From assembly GCA_964537395.1 (NCBI GenBank), contig CAZIBN010000004.1:1-64000 (forward strand): a stretch of 64,000 nucleotides of DNA, in the 5' to 3' direction. This document shows, in pieces, positions 35,780 through 45,691 of the stretch. The translations under genes and the position numbers were made by a program. Position 1 is the first letter of the stretch, and every line of letters begins with the position of its first letter. This DNA is from GWA2-66-18 sp964537395. Its GTDB lineage: Bacteria > Elusimicrobiota > Elusimicrobia > UBA1565 > UBA9628. The notes below the pieces were generated by a model. That model searched no databases. It was not told the origin of the DNA and saw nothing but the letters and a program-made list of their open reading frames with translations.

Positions 35780-36730
35780 GTGCACGCCGCGGAACTGACC
35801 GTCGGCGAACTCCTCAAGGAGCAGGGCGAGGGGCTTCGCCTTGAGTTGCTCTGCGGGGAGAAATCCCTCGGCCGCCGGATCACGGTGGCCGATCTCAACC
35901 GTCCCGGCCTTGCGCTCTCCGGATTCCTCGACCGTTTCCGCGCGGAGAGGGTGCAGATCTTCGGCAACGGGGAGCAGGCCTACTGCCAGAAGTCTGACGC
36001 CAAGAAGCTCGCCGATGCGCTGTCGGCGATGCTGGCCGTCCCCGAGCTTCCGTGCGTGATCGTCACGCATAATGCGCCGGTTCCGCCTTCGCTCGCGCAG
36101 GCATGCAAGAAGCACGGCGTGCCGCTGATGCGCTCCGCCTATGACACGACGACCTTGACCGGAGAGCTGTCCGAGGCGCTCGAAGCACGCCTGGCGCCGT
36201 CGACGACCGTGCATGGCGTGCTCGTCGACGTCTACGGGCTCGGCGTCATCATCCAGGGCGATTCGGGCATCGGGAAATCCGAGTGCGCGCTCGAGCTTCT
36301 CAAGCGCGGCCATATCCTCATCGCCGACGACGCGGTTCAGATACAGCACCGGCGCGGCTCCTATCTGCGCGGCTTTTGCCCTGAGCCGCTCAAGAATCAC
36401 ATGGAGATCCGCGGCCTTGGTGTCATCGACGTCAAGCTCCTCTTCGGCATCGGCGCGATCCGCGAACGAACGCGCATCGAGCTGGCGATCAAGCTCGAGA
36501 CGTGGAACGCTGGAACGGTGTACGATCGGACCGGCCTCGACGCCAGGAAGCTCTCCATTCTCGACGTGGAGATCCCGCTCATCCGTATACCCGTCAGCCC
36601 CGGCCGCAACCTCGCGGTGCTCATCGAGGTCGCGGCCCTCAATCAGCGCCTGCGCTCACAGGGCTACTTCTCGGCGGAGAATTTCAACCAGCGTCTCATC
36701 GAGCGCATGAAGACGAAGGAGCGCGGCTGA
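35780..36730 (+). CDS. hprK: HPr kinase/phosphorylase
   Basis: The 316-residue protein has the regulatory N-terminal domain and the kinase core: HGVLVDVYG with His145, the Walker A GDSGIGKS at residues 160-167, DDAVQI, and the signature MEIRGLGVIDVKLLFG. It phosphorylates HPr on a serine using ATP or pyrophosphate-linked chemistry and reverses it. Its target serine is present in the HPr of the same operon. The start is GTG 4 bases after the hpf stop; the stop overlaps rapZ by 1 base (TGATG). Confidence 0.95.
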   Translation: MHAAELTVGELLKEQGEGLRLELLCGEKSLGRRITVADLNRPGLALSGFLDRFRAERVQIFGNGEQAYCQKSDAKKLADALSAMLAVPELPCVIVTHNAPVPPSLAQACKKHGVPLMRSAYDTTTLTGELSEALEARLAPSTTVHGVLVDVYGLGVIIQGDSGIGKSECALELLKRGHILIADDAVQIQHRRGSYLRGFCPEPLKNHMEIRGLGVIDVKLLFGIGAIRERTRIELAIKLETWNAGTVYDRTGLDARKLSILDVEIPLIRIPVSPGRNLAVLIEVAALNQRLRSQGYFSAENFNQRLIERMKTKERG

Positions 36731-37587
36731 TGGCGTCCGCGCCGAAAAAGATCTTCGTCATCACGGGCGTCTCGGGCGCGGGCAAAAGCCAGGCGCTGAA
36801 GGTTTTCGAGGACTTCGGGTGGTTTTGCGTCGACAACCTCCCGATCGCGCTGCTCGACGAGTTCGCGGCCTTCGTGCAGAAGTCGCCGGCGATGACGCGC
36901 GTCGCCCTCGGCATGGATGTCCGCGAGGGCAAGGTCCTCGGCGCGCTCCCGCCGCTCCTGCGTCGCCTCAAGCTCCAGGGCCTCGACATCAACGTCCTGT
37001 TCATCGACGCGGCGGACGCGACCGTTATCCACCGCTTCTCCGAGACGCGCCACCGCCATCCGCTCGGCGGCAAGATCGCCGATGCGGTCAAGCAGGAGCG
37101 TAAGCTTCTCGCTCCGATCAAGGGCGCGGCCGATAAGGTCATCGACACGACGCGCCTGACCCTTGGCGAGCTCAAGGAGAAGATATCCGAGACGCTCGGC
37201 CTGACGCTGACACGGGAAATGACCTTGCAGGTCGTCAGCTTCGGCTACAAGCACGGCATGCCGATCGACGCCGACATCGTCATGGACGTCCGCTTCCTGC
37301 CGAACCCGCATTATCTGGCCGCGTTGCGCAAGAAGAGCGGCCTCGACGAGCCCGTCCAGAAATACATCCTCAGCCAGCCTGTGGCGAGAAAATTTCTGAA
37401 CGATTGGTACAAGCTGGTCGCGACCTTGCTGCCGCACTATGTGCGCGAGGGGAAATCCTATCTGACCATCGCTATCGGCTGCACCGGGGGCCGCCATCGC
37501 AGCGTGTTCTGCACCCGCTGGCTTGCGCAAAAGCTGCGCGCGACAGGGCATCCGGTCCAGGAATTCCATCGGGACATCTCGTTGTGA
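36730..37587 (+). CDS. rapZ: RapZ-type RNase adaptor / P-loop nucleotide-binding protein
   Basis: The 285-residue protein has the Walker A GVSGAGKSQ (residues 13-20), DNLP, SFGYKHGMPIDADIVMDVRFLPNPH and the C-terminal GCTGGRHRSV of the RapZ/YvcJ family. In E. coli RapZ steers RNase E to the GlmZ small RNA in response to glucosamine-6-phosphate; in other bacteria the role is less clear. The ATG is the one overlapping the hprK stop. Neighbourhood with hprK and PTS genes is typical. Confidence 0.95.
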   Translation: MASAPKKIFVITGVSGAGKSQALKVFEDFGWFCVDNLPIALLDEFAAFVQKSPAMTRVALGMDVREGKVLGALPPLLRRLKLQGLDINVLFIDAADATVIHRFSETRHRHPLGGKIADAVKQERKLLAPIKGAADKVIDTTRLTLGELKEKISETLGLTLTREMTLQVVSFGYKHGMPIDADIVMDVRFLPNPHYLAALRKKSGLDEPVQKYILSQPVARKFLNDWYKLVATLLPHYVREGKSYLTIAIGCTGGRHRSVFCTRWLAQKLRATGHPVQEFHRDISL

Positions 37588-37593
37588 TCAACC

Positions 37594-38013
37594 TTGATTA
37601 ATCTCATCGTCGTGACCCATGGAGAGTTCGGCGCGTACCTCGTTGAGGCCGCGGAAGGCATCGTCGGACGCCAGACGCAGGGCGTGCGCGTCGTCGCGAC
37701 CTCTTCGCGGCAGTCGGTCGCTGAGATCAAGAGGCGCATCGAGCGTGCTCTGGCCGAGCTCGCCAACCCCGACGGTGTTATTCTGTTCACCGATATGCCC
37801 GGCGGCACCCCTAACAATCTGTCCTTCCCGTTGATCCGCGACGAGAAGCACGTCGAAATGATCAGCGGCGTGAACCTGTACATGCTCGTCTCTGCCTTCA
37901 GCTACCGCGGCCAGCTACCGTTGAATAAACTGGTGGAGAAAGTCGTCGCCGACGGTCAGAAGTCGATCCGCGACATCCGCTCGATGTTCGTCGCCGCGAT
38001 GGGGACCCGGTAA
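37594..38013 (+). CDS. Mannose-family PTS EIIA component
   Basis: The 139-residue protein has the phosphorylated histidine in IVVTHGEFG (His9) and the FTDMPGGTPNN segment of the mannose-family EIIA fold. It takes phosphate from HPr. The start is a TTG at 37594, 6 bases after rapZ; the rapZ stop is in the same frame directly upstream, so no alternative start exists. The EIIB ATG overlaps its stop by 1 base. Confidence 0.93.
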   Translation: MINLIVVTHGEFGAYLVEAAEGIVGRQTQGVRVVATSSRQSVAEIKRRIERALAELANPDGVILFTDMPGGTPNNLSFPLIRDEKHVEMISGVNLYMLVSAFSYRGQLPLNKLVEKVVADGQKSIRDIRSMFVAAMGTR

Positions 38014-38495
38014 TGGGAGTCACCTTGCTGCGCGTCGACGACCGGCTCATCCATGGCCAGGTGGTCGAGGGCTGGGTGCCTTACCTCAAGGTCGACCTCG
38101 TCATCGTGGTCTCCGACACGGCGGCCTCCGATGAGATACAGACCGCGCTGATGAAGATGGCTCTTCCTTCGTCGGTCGGCCTGCTCGTGCTGCCGGTCGT
38201 CGAAGCGGCGGCTGCGTTGAAATCGCCGCAGATCGCGGCGCGGTCCGCGCTCGTGCTTGTTCCCGGACCCGCCGAGGCGTTGGCCCTTGTCGAGAAGGGC
38301 GTCGTCGTCGACCGGATCAACGTCGGCGGCCTTCACTACACGGTCGGCAAGGTGCAGCTCGGCCGCGCGCTTTTCCTTGATGAGAAGGACCGCTTGGCGC
38401 TGCGGGCGCTTGCCGCAAAAGGCGTGCGTCTCGAAGGGCGGGCCCTTCCCGCTGATGCCGAGGAAGATCTGACGGCCGCGCTGGAGGGAAATTGA
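38013..38495 (+). CDS. Mannose-family PTS EIIB component
   Basis: The 160-residue protein shows LLRVDDRLIHGQVVEGW, in which His14 is the phosphorylated residue of mannose/fructose-family EIIB, and INVGGLHY in the second half. It passes phosphate from EIIA to the sugar bound by EIIC-EIID. The sugar cannot be read from the sequence. Confidence 0.93.
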   Translation: MGVTLLRVDDRLIHGQVVEGWVPYLKVDLVIVVSDTAASDEIQTALMKMALPSSVGLLVLPVVEAAAALKSPQIAARSALVLVPGPAEALALVEKGVVVDRINVGGLHYTVGKVQLGRALFLDEKDRLALRALAAKGVRLEGRALPADAEEDLTAALEGN

Positions 38496-39088
38496 CCACG
38501 GCCACCGCCTGCGCCGTGCTGGCCCTCCTCGAGCTCGATGCGGTGCTCATCGCGCAGACCTTGGTGTCGCGGCCGCTAGTCGTGGGCGCGGTGCTCGGCG
38601 CGTTGACCGGCAACACTTTGGCCGGCACGCTGTTCGGCGCGGTCTTCGAGCTGCTGAGCTTGTGCGATCTTCCCGTCGGCGGCTGCCTGACCTGGTCGGC
38701 CACGGTCGCGGCCGGCACGGCGACCTTGCTCGCGGGCCGGGGTACGTCCGTGGCGCTTTGCTTCATCGGGGGCGTCGTTGCCGGGGTCCTTCATTCCCGG
38801 GTCGAGGCTCTCGAGAGGGCGCGCCGTGCGGCGACCGGCGACGCGCTCGTCCTGCGCGCCGAGGCCGGGGACTGGACGCTGGGCCGGGCGCTGGGTCTTT
38901 CGATCGCGGCGCATGCGGCCATGACTTTCGCTGTGGCCGGCTCCGTCGTTTCGCTCGTCGGCTTCCTGGACGGGCGCTGGTGGGCGGGCGCGCCTGAGTT
39001 CATCCGGGGCGGAGCGGCGCTCGTGTCCTCAAGCGCGCCGTGGATCGGCCTCTCGGGCGTCGTGGCCTGGGGTCTGAGGCGCTCATGA
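38492..39088 (+). CDS. Mannose-family PTS EIIC component (short)
   Basis: The 198-residue membrane protein has several hydrophobic helices with GNTLAGTLFGAVFELL, which fits mannose-family EIIC. Typical EIIC is about 250-270 residues, so this is clearly shorter and may lack terminal helices. The start is TTG overlapping the EIIB stop (TTGA), with GGAGGGA just upstream. It forms the permease with EIID. Confidence 0.83.
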   Translation: MTTATACAVLALLELDAVLIAQTLVSRPLVVGAVLGALTGNTLAGTLFGAVFELLSLCDLPVGGCLTWSATVAAGTATLLAGRGTSVALCFIGGVVAGVLHSRVEALERARRAATGDALVLRAEAGDWTLGRALGLSIAAHAAMTFAVAGSVVSLVGFLDGRWWAGAPEFIRGGAALVSSSAPWIGLSGVVAWGLRRS

Positions 39089-39873
39089 GCGAGCGGATGA
39101 TGACGCCTTGGATGAAGGCCTGCATCGGCGCGCGCCTGCTCCTTCTTCAGGCGCGGTGGGATCCGGCTCGGATGCAGGGCCCGGGCTTCGCCTTCGCGCT
39201 CGAGCCGTGGCTCGCGGACTGCTGGGCCGCGGAGCCCGAGGCGCTGCTCTCCGCGCGCCGGCGTCATCTCGAGTATTTCAACACGCACCCGATCGCGGCG
39301 TGGCTCGTGGCGGGCATCGTCTGCCGGCAGGAAGCCGCCGCGGCGGCGCTGACGGGTGCGGCTCGCGAGGCGGCGATCGTCAAGATCAGGTCCCTGAAAA
39401 CGGGGCTAGGCGCCTCGCTTGCCGGCCTATACGATTCGTTTTTCTGGGGCGCTTTGCGTCCCGTGAGCGCGCTGTCGGGTATTCTCGCCGCCCAGGCGGC
39501 CTATCGCCTCGGCTTGCCGCACGCGCCGGCCTGGGCGGCGGCGACGGCCCTTTTCGTTTATAACATCCCGGCTGTCGCCGCGCGCGCTATCGGCTTGCTG
39601 CGCGGAATCTCCGAAGGGGAGCGCGCCGTGGCGGCGTTGATCAAGCTTCCCGTCCAGCCGTGGATCATCGGGCTTCGCCGGGCGACCGTCGGCGGAGCCC
39701 TGGCGGCGTTCGCGGTCGGCGCGGGACTGCTCGGCGGCGGCGACCGCTTGCCGGTGGCGCTCACCTTCGCGGCGGGCCTGATCCTGACCTGGCGGGGCAT
39801 TCCGCCGTTCGCGCAGCTCGGCTTCGCGGGGCTTGGCGGCATCGTCGCGGCGGCCGTCGGGCTGTGGCCGTGA
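39085..39873 (+). CDS. Mannose-family PTS EIID component
   Basis: The 262-residue protein has the EIID pattern: an N-terminal LLLQARWDPARMQGPGFAFAL, then HLEYFNTHPIAAWLVAGIVC, IRSLKTGLGASLAGLYDSFFWGALRPV and hydrophobic C-terminal helices. EIID is found only in the mannose family and completes the permease. The ATG at 39085 overlaps the EIIC stop by 4 bases. Confidence 0.93.
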   Translation: MSERMMTPWMKACIGARLLLLQARWDPARMQGPGFAFALEPWLADCWAAEPEALLSARRRHLEYFNTHPIAAWLVAGIVCRQEAAAAALTGAAREAAIVKIRSLKTGLGASLAGLYDSFFWGALRPVSALSGILAAQAAYRLGLPHAPAWAAATALFVYNIPAVAARAIGLLRGISEGERAVAALIKLPVQPWIIGLRRATVGGALAAFAVGAGLLGGGDRLPVALTFAAGLILTWRGIPPFAQLGFAGLGGIVAAAVGLWP

Positions 39874-40136
39874 TGGAAAAAATCATGACGATCAAGAACC
39901 GCATGGGCCTGCACGCCCGCCCTGCGGCGATGTTCGTCCAGGAAGCGGGCAAGTTCAAGAGCCAGATCTTCGTCGTCAAGGACGGTCTGCAGGTCAACGG
40001 AAAGAGCGTCATGGGCCTCATGCTCCTCGCAGCCGAGAGCGGCTCCAAGCTCACGATCAAGGCCGACGGCCCCGATGAGGCGAAAGCAATCGAGGCCCTG
40101 GAGAAATTGTTCGAGCGCAGGTTCGACGAGCAATGA
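39873..40136 (+). CDS. ptsH: Phosphocarrier protein HPr
   Basis: The 87-residue protein carries both regulatory residues: His14 in NRMGLHARPA (phosphorylated by EI) and Ser45 in NGKSVMGLMLLAA (the HPr kinase target). This matches hprK in the same operon. The ATG at 39873 overlaps the EIID stop by 1 base; GTG at 39870 and ATG at 39885 are alternatives. EI overlaps its end by 4 bases. Confidence 0.95.
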   Translation: MEKIMTIKNRMGLHARPAAMFVQEAGKFKSQIFVVKDGLQVNGKSVMGLMLLAAESGSKLTIKADGPDEAKAIEALEKLFERRFDEQ

Positions 40137-41854
40137 TCGTCATAAAAGGGATAGCCGCCAGCCCCGGCATCGCGATCGGCAAGGCCTATGTCGTCGAGGA
40201 CGAGGACATCGTCGTCGAGCGCATCGAGATCCCGCGCGACAAGATCAAGCAGGAGGTCCGCCGCTTCAAGGTCGCGCAGAAGGCGACGCACCGCGACCTC
40301 GATGCCGCCGAGCAGAAGGTGCTCAAGGTCCTCGGCAAGCACCATGCCAAGCTCATCGACGCCCATCGCCTCATCCTGAAGGATTCGCTGATCACGCAGG
40401 ACGTGCCCAAGCGCATCCTTGAGGAAGGCGTCAACGCCGAGTTCGCCCTGTCCGAGGCCCTCGAGCAGGTCAACCGCCAGTTCGAGCGCATGGAGGATGA
40501 ATTCTTCCGCGAGCGCAGGCATGACCTGTTCGACGTCGGCAAGCGATTGCTCCTGCATCTGATGAAGCGCCAAAAGCGCTCGCTCGCCGACATCGACGAG
40601 GAGTGTATCCTCATCTCGCGCAATCTTCTGCCCTCCGACACGATGGGGCTCAAGGAGACCAAGATCATCGGGTTCGCCACCGACCTCGGCGGCAAGACGA
40701 GCCACACGGCCATACTCGCGCAGAGCCTCGAGATCACCGCCGTCGTTGGGCTCTCCGACGTCAGCCGCCGGGTCAAGACCGGCGACACGGTCATCCTCGA
40801 CGGCGAGCAGGGCCTCGTCATCATCAATCCCGGTCCCGAGACCGTCGCGAAGTATGAGAAGGTCCAGCAGCGCTCCGTCGCCGAAGAGCGCTCGCTTGAG
40901 TCTCTCAAGGGCCTGCCGACCGTCACTCTCGATGGGCGAGCGTTCAGGCTCGAGGCCAACCTCGATTCGCCCGAGGAGCTCAAGAACGTCGTCGCTCTCG
41001 AGGTGGACGGAGTCGGCCTTTTCCGCACCGAGTATCTTTTCCTTAACCGGACCGAGGCGCCCACCGAGGAGGAGCAGACCAAGGCGTACTGCGCTGCGGT
41101 CAAGGCGCTAGGGGACCGGGAGGTCATCATCCGCACCGCCGACATCGGCGGGGATCGCCTCTCGATGCTCGGCATCGAGGGGCCGAAGAACGAGACGAAC
41201 CCGTTCATGGGCCTGCGCGGCGTGCGGCTCTTCCTGCGCCATCTCGACCTGTTCAAGACGCAGCTGCGCGCCATCCTGCGCGCGTCGCTCAAGGGCAAGG
41301 TGCGCGTGATGATCCCGATGGTCTCCGCCGTCGGCGAGGTTCTCGCCGCGCGACGCCTGCTCGATCAGGCGCGCGCCGAGCTCGCGGCGGAAGGCGTGAC
41401 CTTTAAGGAAGACCTCGAGCTCGGCATCATGGTCGAGATCCCCTCGACGGCGATCCTCCTCGACGCGTTCCTGCCCCACGTGGATTTCGTTTCTATCGGA
41501 ACGAACGACCTGATCCAATATACGCTCGCCGTCGACCGCATCAACGAGAACGTCACTCATCTCTACGATCCCTACCACCCGGCCGTCATCCACCTGCTGG
41601 ATTCGGTCGTGCGTTCGGCCCATGCGAAAGGCAAGTGGGTCGGCGTGTGCGGCGAGATGACCTCAGACCCGCGCGCGGTGCCGCTGCTCGTCGGCCTGGG
41701 AGTCGACGCGATGAGCATATCGCCCCGGATGTTCCTCAGAGTCAAGCAGACGATCCGCGGCCTGAAGCACGAGTCCATGAAGAAGCTCGTCGCGAAGGCT
41801 CTGCTCTGCTCTGAGTCCGACGAAGTGCGGCGCCTTCTCGAGCAGAACCCCTAG
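40133..41854 (+). CDS. ptsI: PTS enzyme I (phosphoenolpyruvate-protein phosphotransferase)
   Basis: The 573-residue enzyme starts the phosphorelay by moving phosphate from PEP to HPr. Seen: GIAASPGIAIGKAY, the active His191 in GGKTSHTAILAQS, the PEP-binding DGVGLFRTEYLFLNR, IRTADIGGDR and the C-terminal VCGEMTSDP. The length is standard. With HPr and EIIABCD it makes a complete sugar-uptake relay in one operon. Confidence 0.97.
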   Translation: MIVIKGIAASPGIAIGKAYVVEDEDIVVERIEIPRDKIKQEVRRFKVAQKATHRDLDAAEQKVLKVLGKHHAKLIDAHRLILKDSLITQDVPKRILEEGVNAEFALSEALEQVNRQFERMEDEFFRERRHDLFDVGKRLLLHLMKRQKRSLADIDEECILISRNLLPSDTMGLKETKIIGFATDLGGKTSHTAILAQSLEITAVVGLSDVSRRVKTGDTVILDGEQGLVIINPGPETVAKYEKVQQRSVAEERSLESLKGLPTVTLDGRAFRLEANLDSPEELKNVVALEVDGVGLFRTEYLFLNRTEAPTEEEQTKAYCAAVKALGDREVIIRTADIGGDRLSMLGIEGPKNETNPFMGLRGVRLFLRHLDLFKTQLRAILRASLKGKVRVMIPMVSAVGEVLAARRLLDQARAELAAEGVTFKEDLELGIMVEIPSTAILLDAFLPHVDFVSIGTNDLIQYTLAVDRINENVTHLYDPYHPAVIHLLDSVVRSAHAKGKWVGVCGEMTSDPRAVPLLVGLGVDAMSISPRMFLRVKQTIRGLKHESMKKLVAKALLCSESDEVRRLLEQNP

Positions 41855-41860
41855 GAAACC

Positions 41861-43669
<1,809 letters not shown>

Positions 43670-43676
43670 AAAATCT

Positions 43677-44678
43677 ATGGAAGAAAGACTTCTGTTCGTC
43701 GGTGTCTCCCTCGGGCTTTTCGCCTGGTACTCCCGCCGCTGGAAGGACCGCGGCGGGCCCGTCTCGCCGTTACAGTCGGCGGCCTGGCACGCGGTGTTCT
43801 ACGCGATCGCGGCCTTCTCCATCGTCATGATCCTCACCATGGTGTTCGAGGGCCGCACGAAGGTGATCGCTCTCTGGGCCCGCGCCCTGCGCGTGGGCGA
43901 CATCATCCCCGCGCTCACGGCCGCGGCCTTCTTCGCCGTCATCGGCTTCTGGCGCGCGTGGTCCAAGGGCGAGAGCGTGGAAAGCCGCCGATTTTACTTA
44001 GATGACGACCTGGAATGGGCGGACACCGTGTTCTCCTCGGCCCTGCTCGCCTGGGTCCTCATGACCTTCCTGATCCAGGCGTTCAAGATCCCGTCCGGCT
44101 CGATGGAGAAGACGCTCCTCATCGGCGATCATCTGTTCGTCAACAAGTTCATCTACGGTCTGCGCGTCCCTATCTGGGGCAAGCGCCTACTGTCCCTGCG
44201 CTCCGTGCAGCGCGGCGACGTCATGGTCTTCGAGTTCCCGGTCACGGACCCGCGCGACACGCATTGCGGCAAGATCAACGCGGGTGAGAACTTCATCAAG
44301 CGCGCCATCGGCCTGCCCGGCGAGACGGTCACCGTCAGCAACGGCCGCGTCTTCATCGACGGCAAGCTCATGTCGGACGAGATCTACGCGCAGTGGAATG
44401 ACTCCTACCGCCAGCCCGAGTCCGTGCACGCGAAGGAGATCGCTCCGGAGCGCTACCAGCAGCTGTGGCAGGAGCATAAGCTCGATCGCGAGCTCGGCGA
44501 CATCCAGCGCGACTTCTTCGGGCCGGTCAAGGTCCCCGCGGGCTCCTACTTCATGATGGGCGACAACCGCGACCACTCCTGCGACTCGCGCTACTGGGGC
44601 CCCGTGGACAACCGCTTCATCAAGGGCAAGGCCTGGTTCATCTACTGGCCGCCGTCCCGCATGAAGGTCGTGCGCTAG
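43677..44678 (+). CDS. lepB: Signal peptidase I
   Basis: The 333-residue enzyme has three hydrophobic segments in the first 150 residues, then the catalytic Ser in FKIPSGSMEKTLLIGD, the catalytic Lys in FIKRAIGLPGE and the C-terminal GDNRDHSCDSRYWGPV. It cuts signal peptides on the outer face of the inner membrane; many exported proteins in this window have such signals. The extra N-terminal helices make it longer than minimal forms. The stop overlaps the convergent galE stop in a CTAG. Confidence 0.95.
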   Translation: MEERLLFVGVSLGLFAWYSRRWKDRGGPVSPLQSAAWHAVFYAIAAFSIVMILTMVFEGRTKVIALWARALRVGDIIPALTAAAFFAVIGFWRAWSKGESVESRRFYLDDDLEWADTVFSSALLAWVLMTFLIQAFKIPSGSMEKTLLIGDHLFVNKFIYGLRVPIWGKRLLSLRSVQRGDVMVFEFPVTDPRDTHCGKINAGENFIKRAIGLPGETVTVSNGRVFIDGKLMSDEIYAQWNDSYRQPESVHAKEIAPERYQQLWQEHKLDRELGDIQRDFFGPVKVPAGSYFMMGDNRDHSCDSRYWGPVDNRFIKGKAWFIYWPPSRMKVVR

Positions 44679-45691
44679 GACGCGGCGGCGTAGCCTTCGG
44701 GGTTGCCGCTCTGCCAGCGCCAGGCGTCGGCGCACATGGCGTCCAGGTCGCGCGTGACGGCCCAGCCGAGCTTCTTCTTGGCCAGCGCGGCGTCGGCCCA
44801 GATGGCGGCGGAGTCGCCCGGGCGGCGCGGCATGATCTTGTGCGGGATCGCCTTGCCGGCGGCCTTCGCGGAGGCGGCGATGAGCTCGAGCACGGAGTAG
44901 CCGCGGCCGGCGCCGAGGTTGACGGCCTGAGCGCCCTTAAAAGAGTCGATCTTGTCTAACGCGGCAACGTGGCCGAGTGCGAGATCGACGACATGGATGT
45001 AGTCGCGTACGCCGGTCCCGTCGTGCGTCGGATAGTCCCCGCCCCAGACGTTGACGAATTCGCGGCGGCCGACGGCGGTCTGCATCACGAACGGCATCAG
45101 GTTGTTGGGGATGCCGCGCGGGTCCTCGCCGATACGACCGCTCTCGTGGGCGCCCACGGGATTGAAGTAGCGCAGCAGCGCCATCTTCCAGCGCTTGTCC
45201 TCGCTGGCGAGCTCGTAGCACATATCTTCGATATCGAGCTTTGTCTTGCCGTACGGATTGACGGCCGAGCGCGGGTGGCGCTCGTCGACGGGGTTCTTCT
45301 CCACGGCGCCGTAGACGGTGCAGGACGACGAAAAAACGAGACGCCGGCAGTCAGTCTTTTCCATCGCGGCCAGCAGGTGATGAGTGCCCAGGACGTTGTT
45401 ATCAATGTAGAGCTGCGGCTTCTCGACGGATTCGCCGACGGCCTTGAGGCCGGCGAAGTGCATCACGGCGTCGAATCCCTCGCTCACGAGGGCGTCGAGC
45501 CCGTCGGGGTCGCGCAGGTCTAGCTTCTCCAGGCGCATGGGCTTGCCCGCGAGCGCTTTGACGCGTTCGATCGACTCCGGCGACGAGTTGCTGAAGTTGT
45601 CGAAGCCGACGACCTCGTGGCCCGCCTTCAGCAGCTCGAGGCAGGTGTGGCTGCCGATGTATCCTGATGCGCCGGTGACGAGGACTTTCAT
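44675..45691 (-). CDS. galE: UDP-glucose 4-epimerase
   Basis: The 338-residue SDR-family enzyme interconverts UDP-glucose and UDP-galactose. Seen: VLVTGASGYIGSHTCLELL, HFAGLKAVGES, FSSSCTVYG, NPYGKTK with the catalytic Tyr and Lys, RYFNPVGAHESG and RPGDSAAIWAD. Length and motifs fit GalE closely. The ATG overlaps the ATP-grasp stop by 1 base, so the two genes are co-transcribed. It supplies sugars for surface polysaccharides. Confidence 0.95.
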   Translation of the reverse strand: MKVLVTGASGYIGSHTCLELLKAGHEVVGFDNFSNSSPESIERVKALAGKPMRLEKLDLRDPDGLDALVSEGFDAVMHFAGLKAVGESVEKPQLYIDNNVLGTHHLLAAMEKTDCRRLVFSSSCTVYGAVEKNPVDERHPRSAVNPYGKTKLDIEDMCYELASEDKRWKMALLRYFNPVGAHESGRIGEDPRGIPNNLMPFVMQTAVGRREFVNVWGGDYPTHDGTGVRDYIHVVDLALGHVAALDKIDSFKGAQAVNLGAGRGYSVLELIAASAKAAGKAIPHKIMPRRPGDSAAIWADAALAKKKLGWAVTRDLDAMCADAWRWQSGNPEGYAAAS

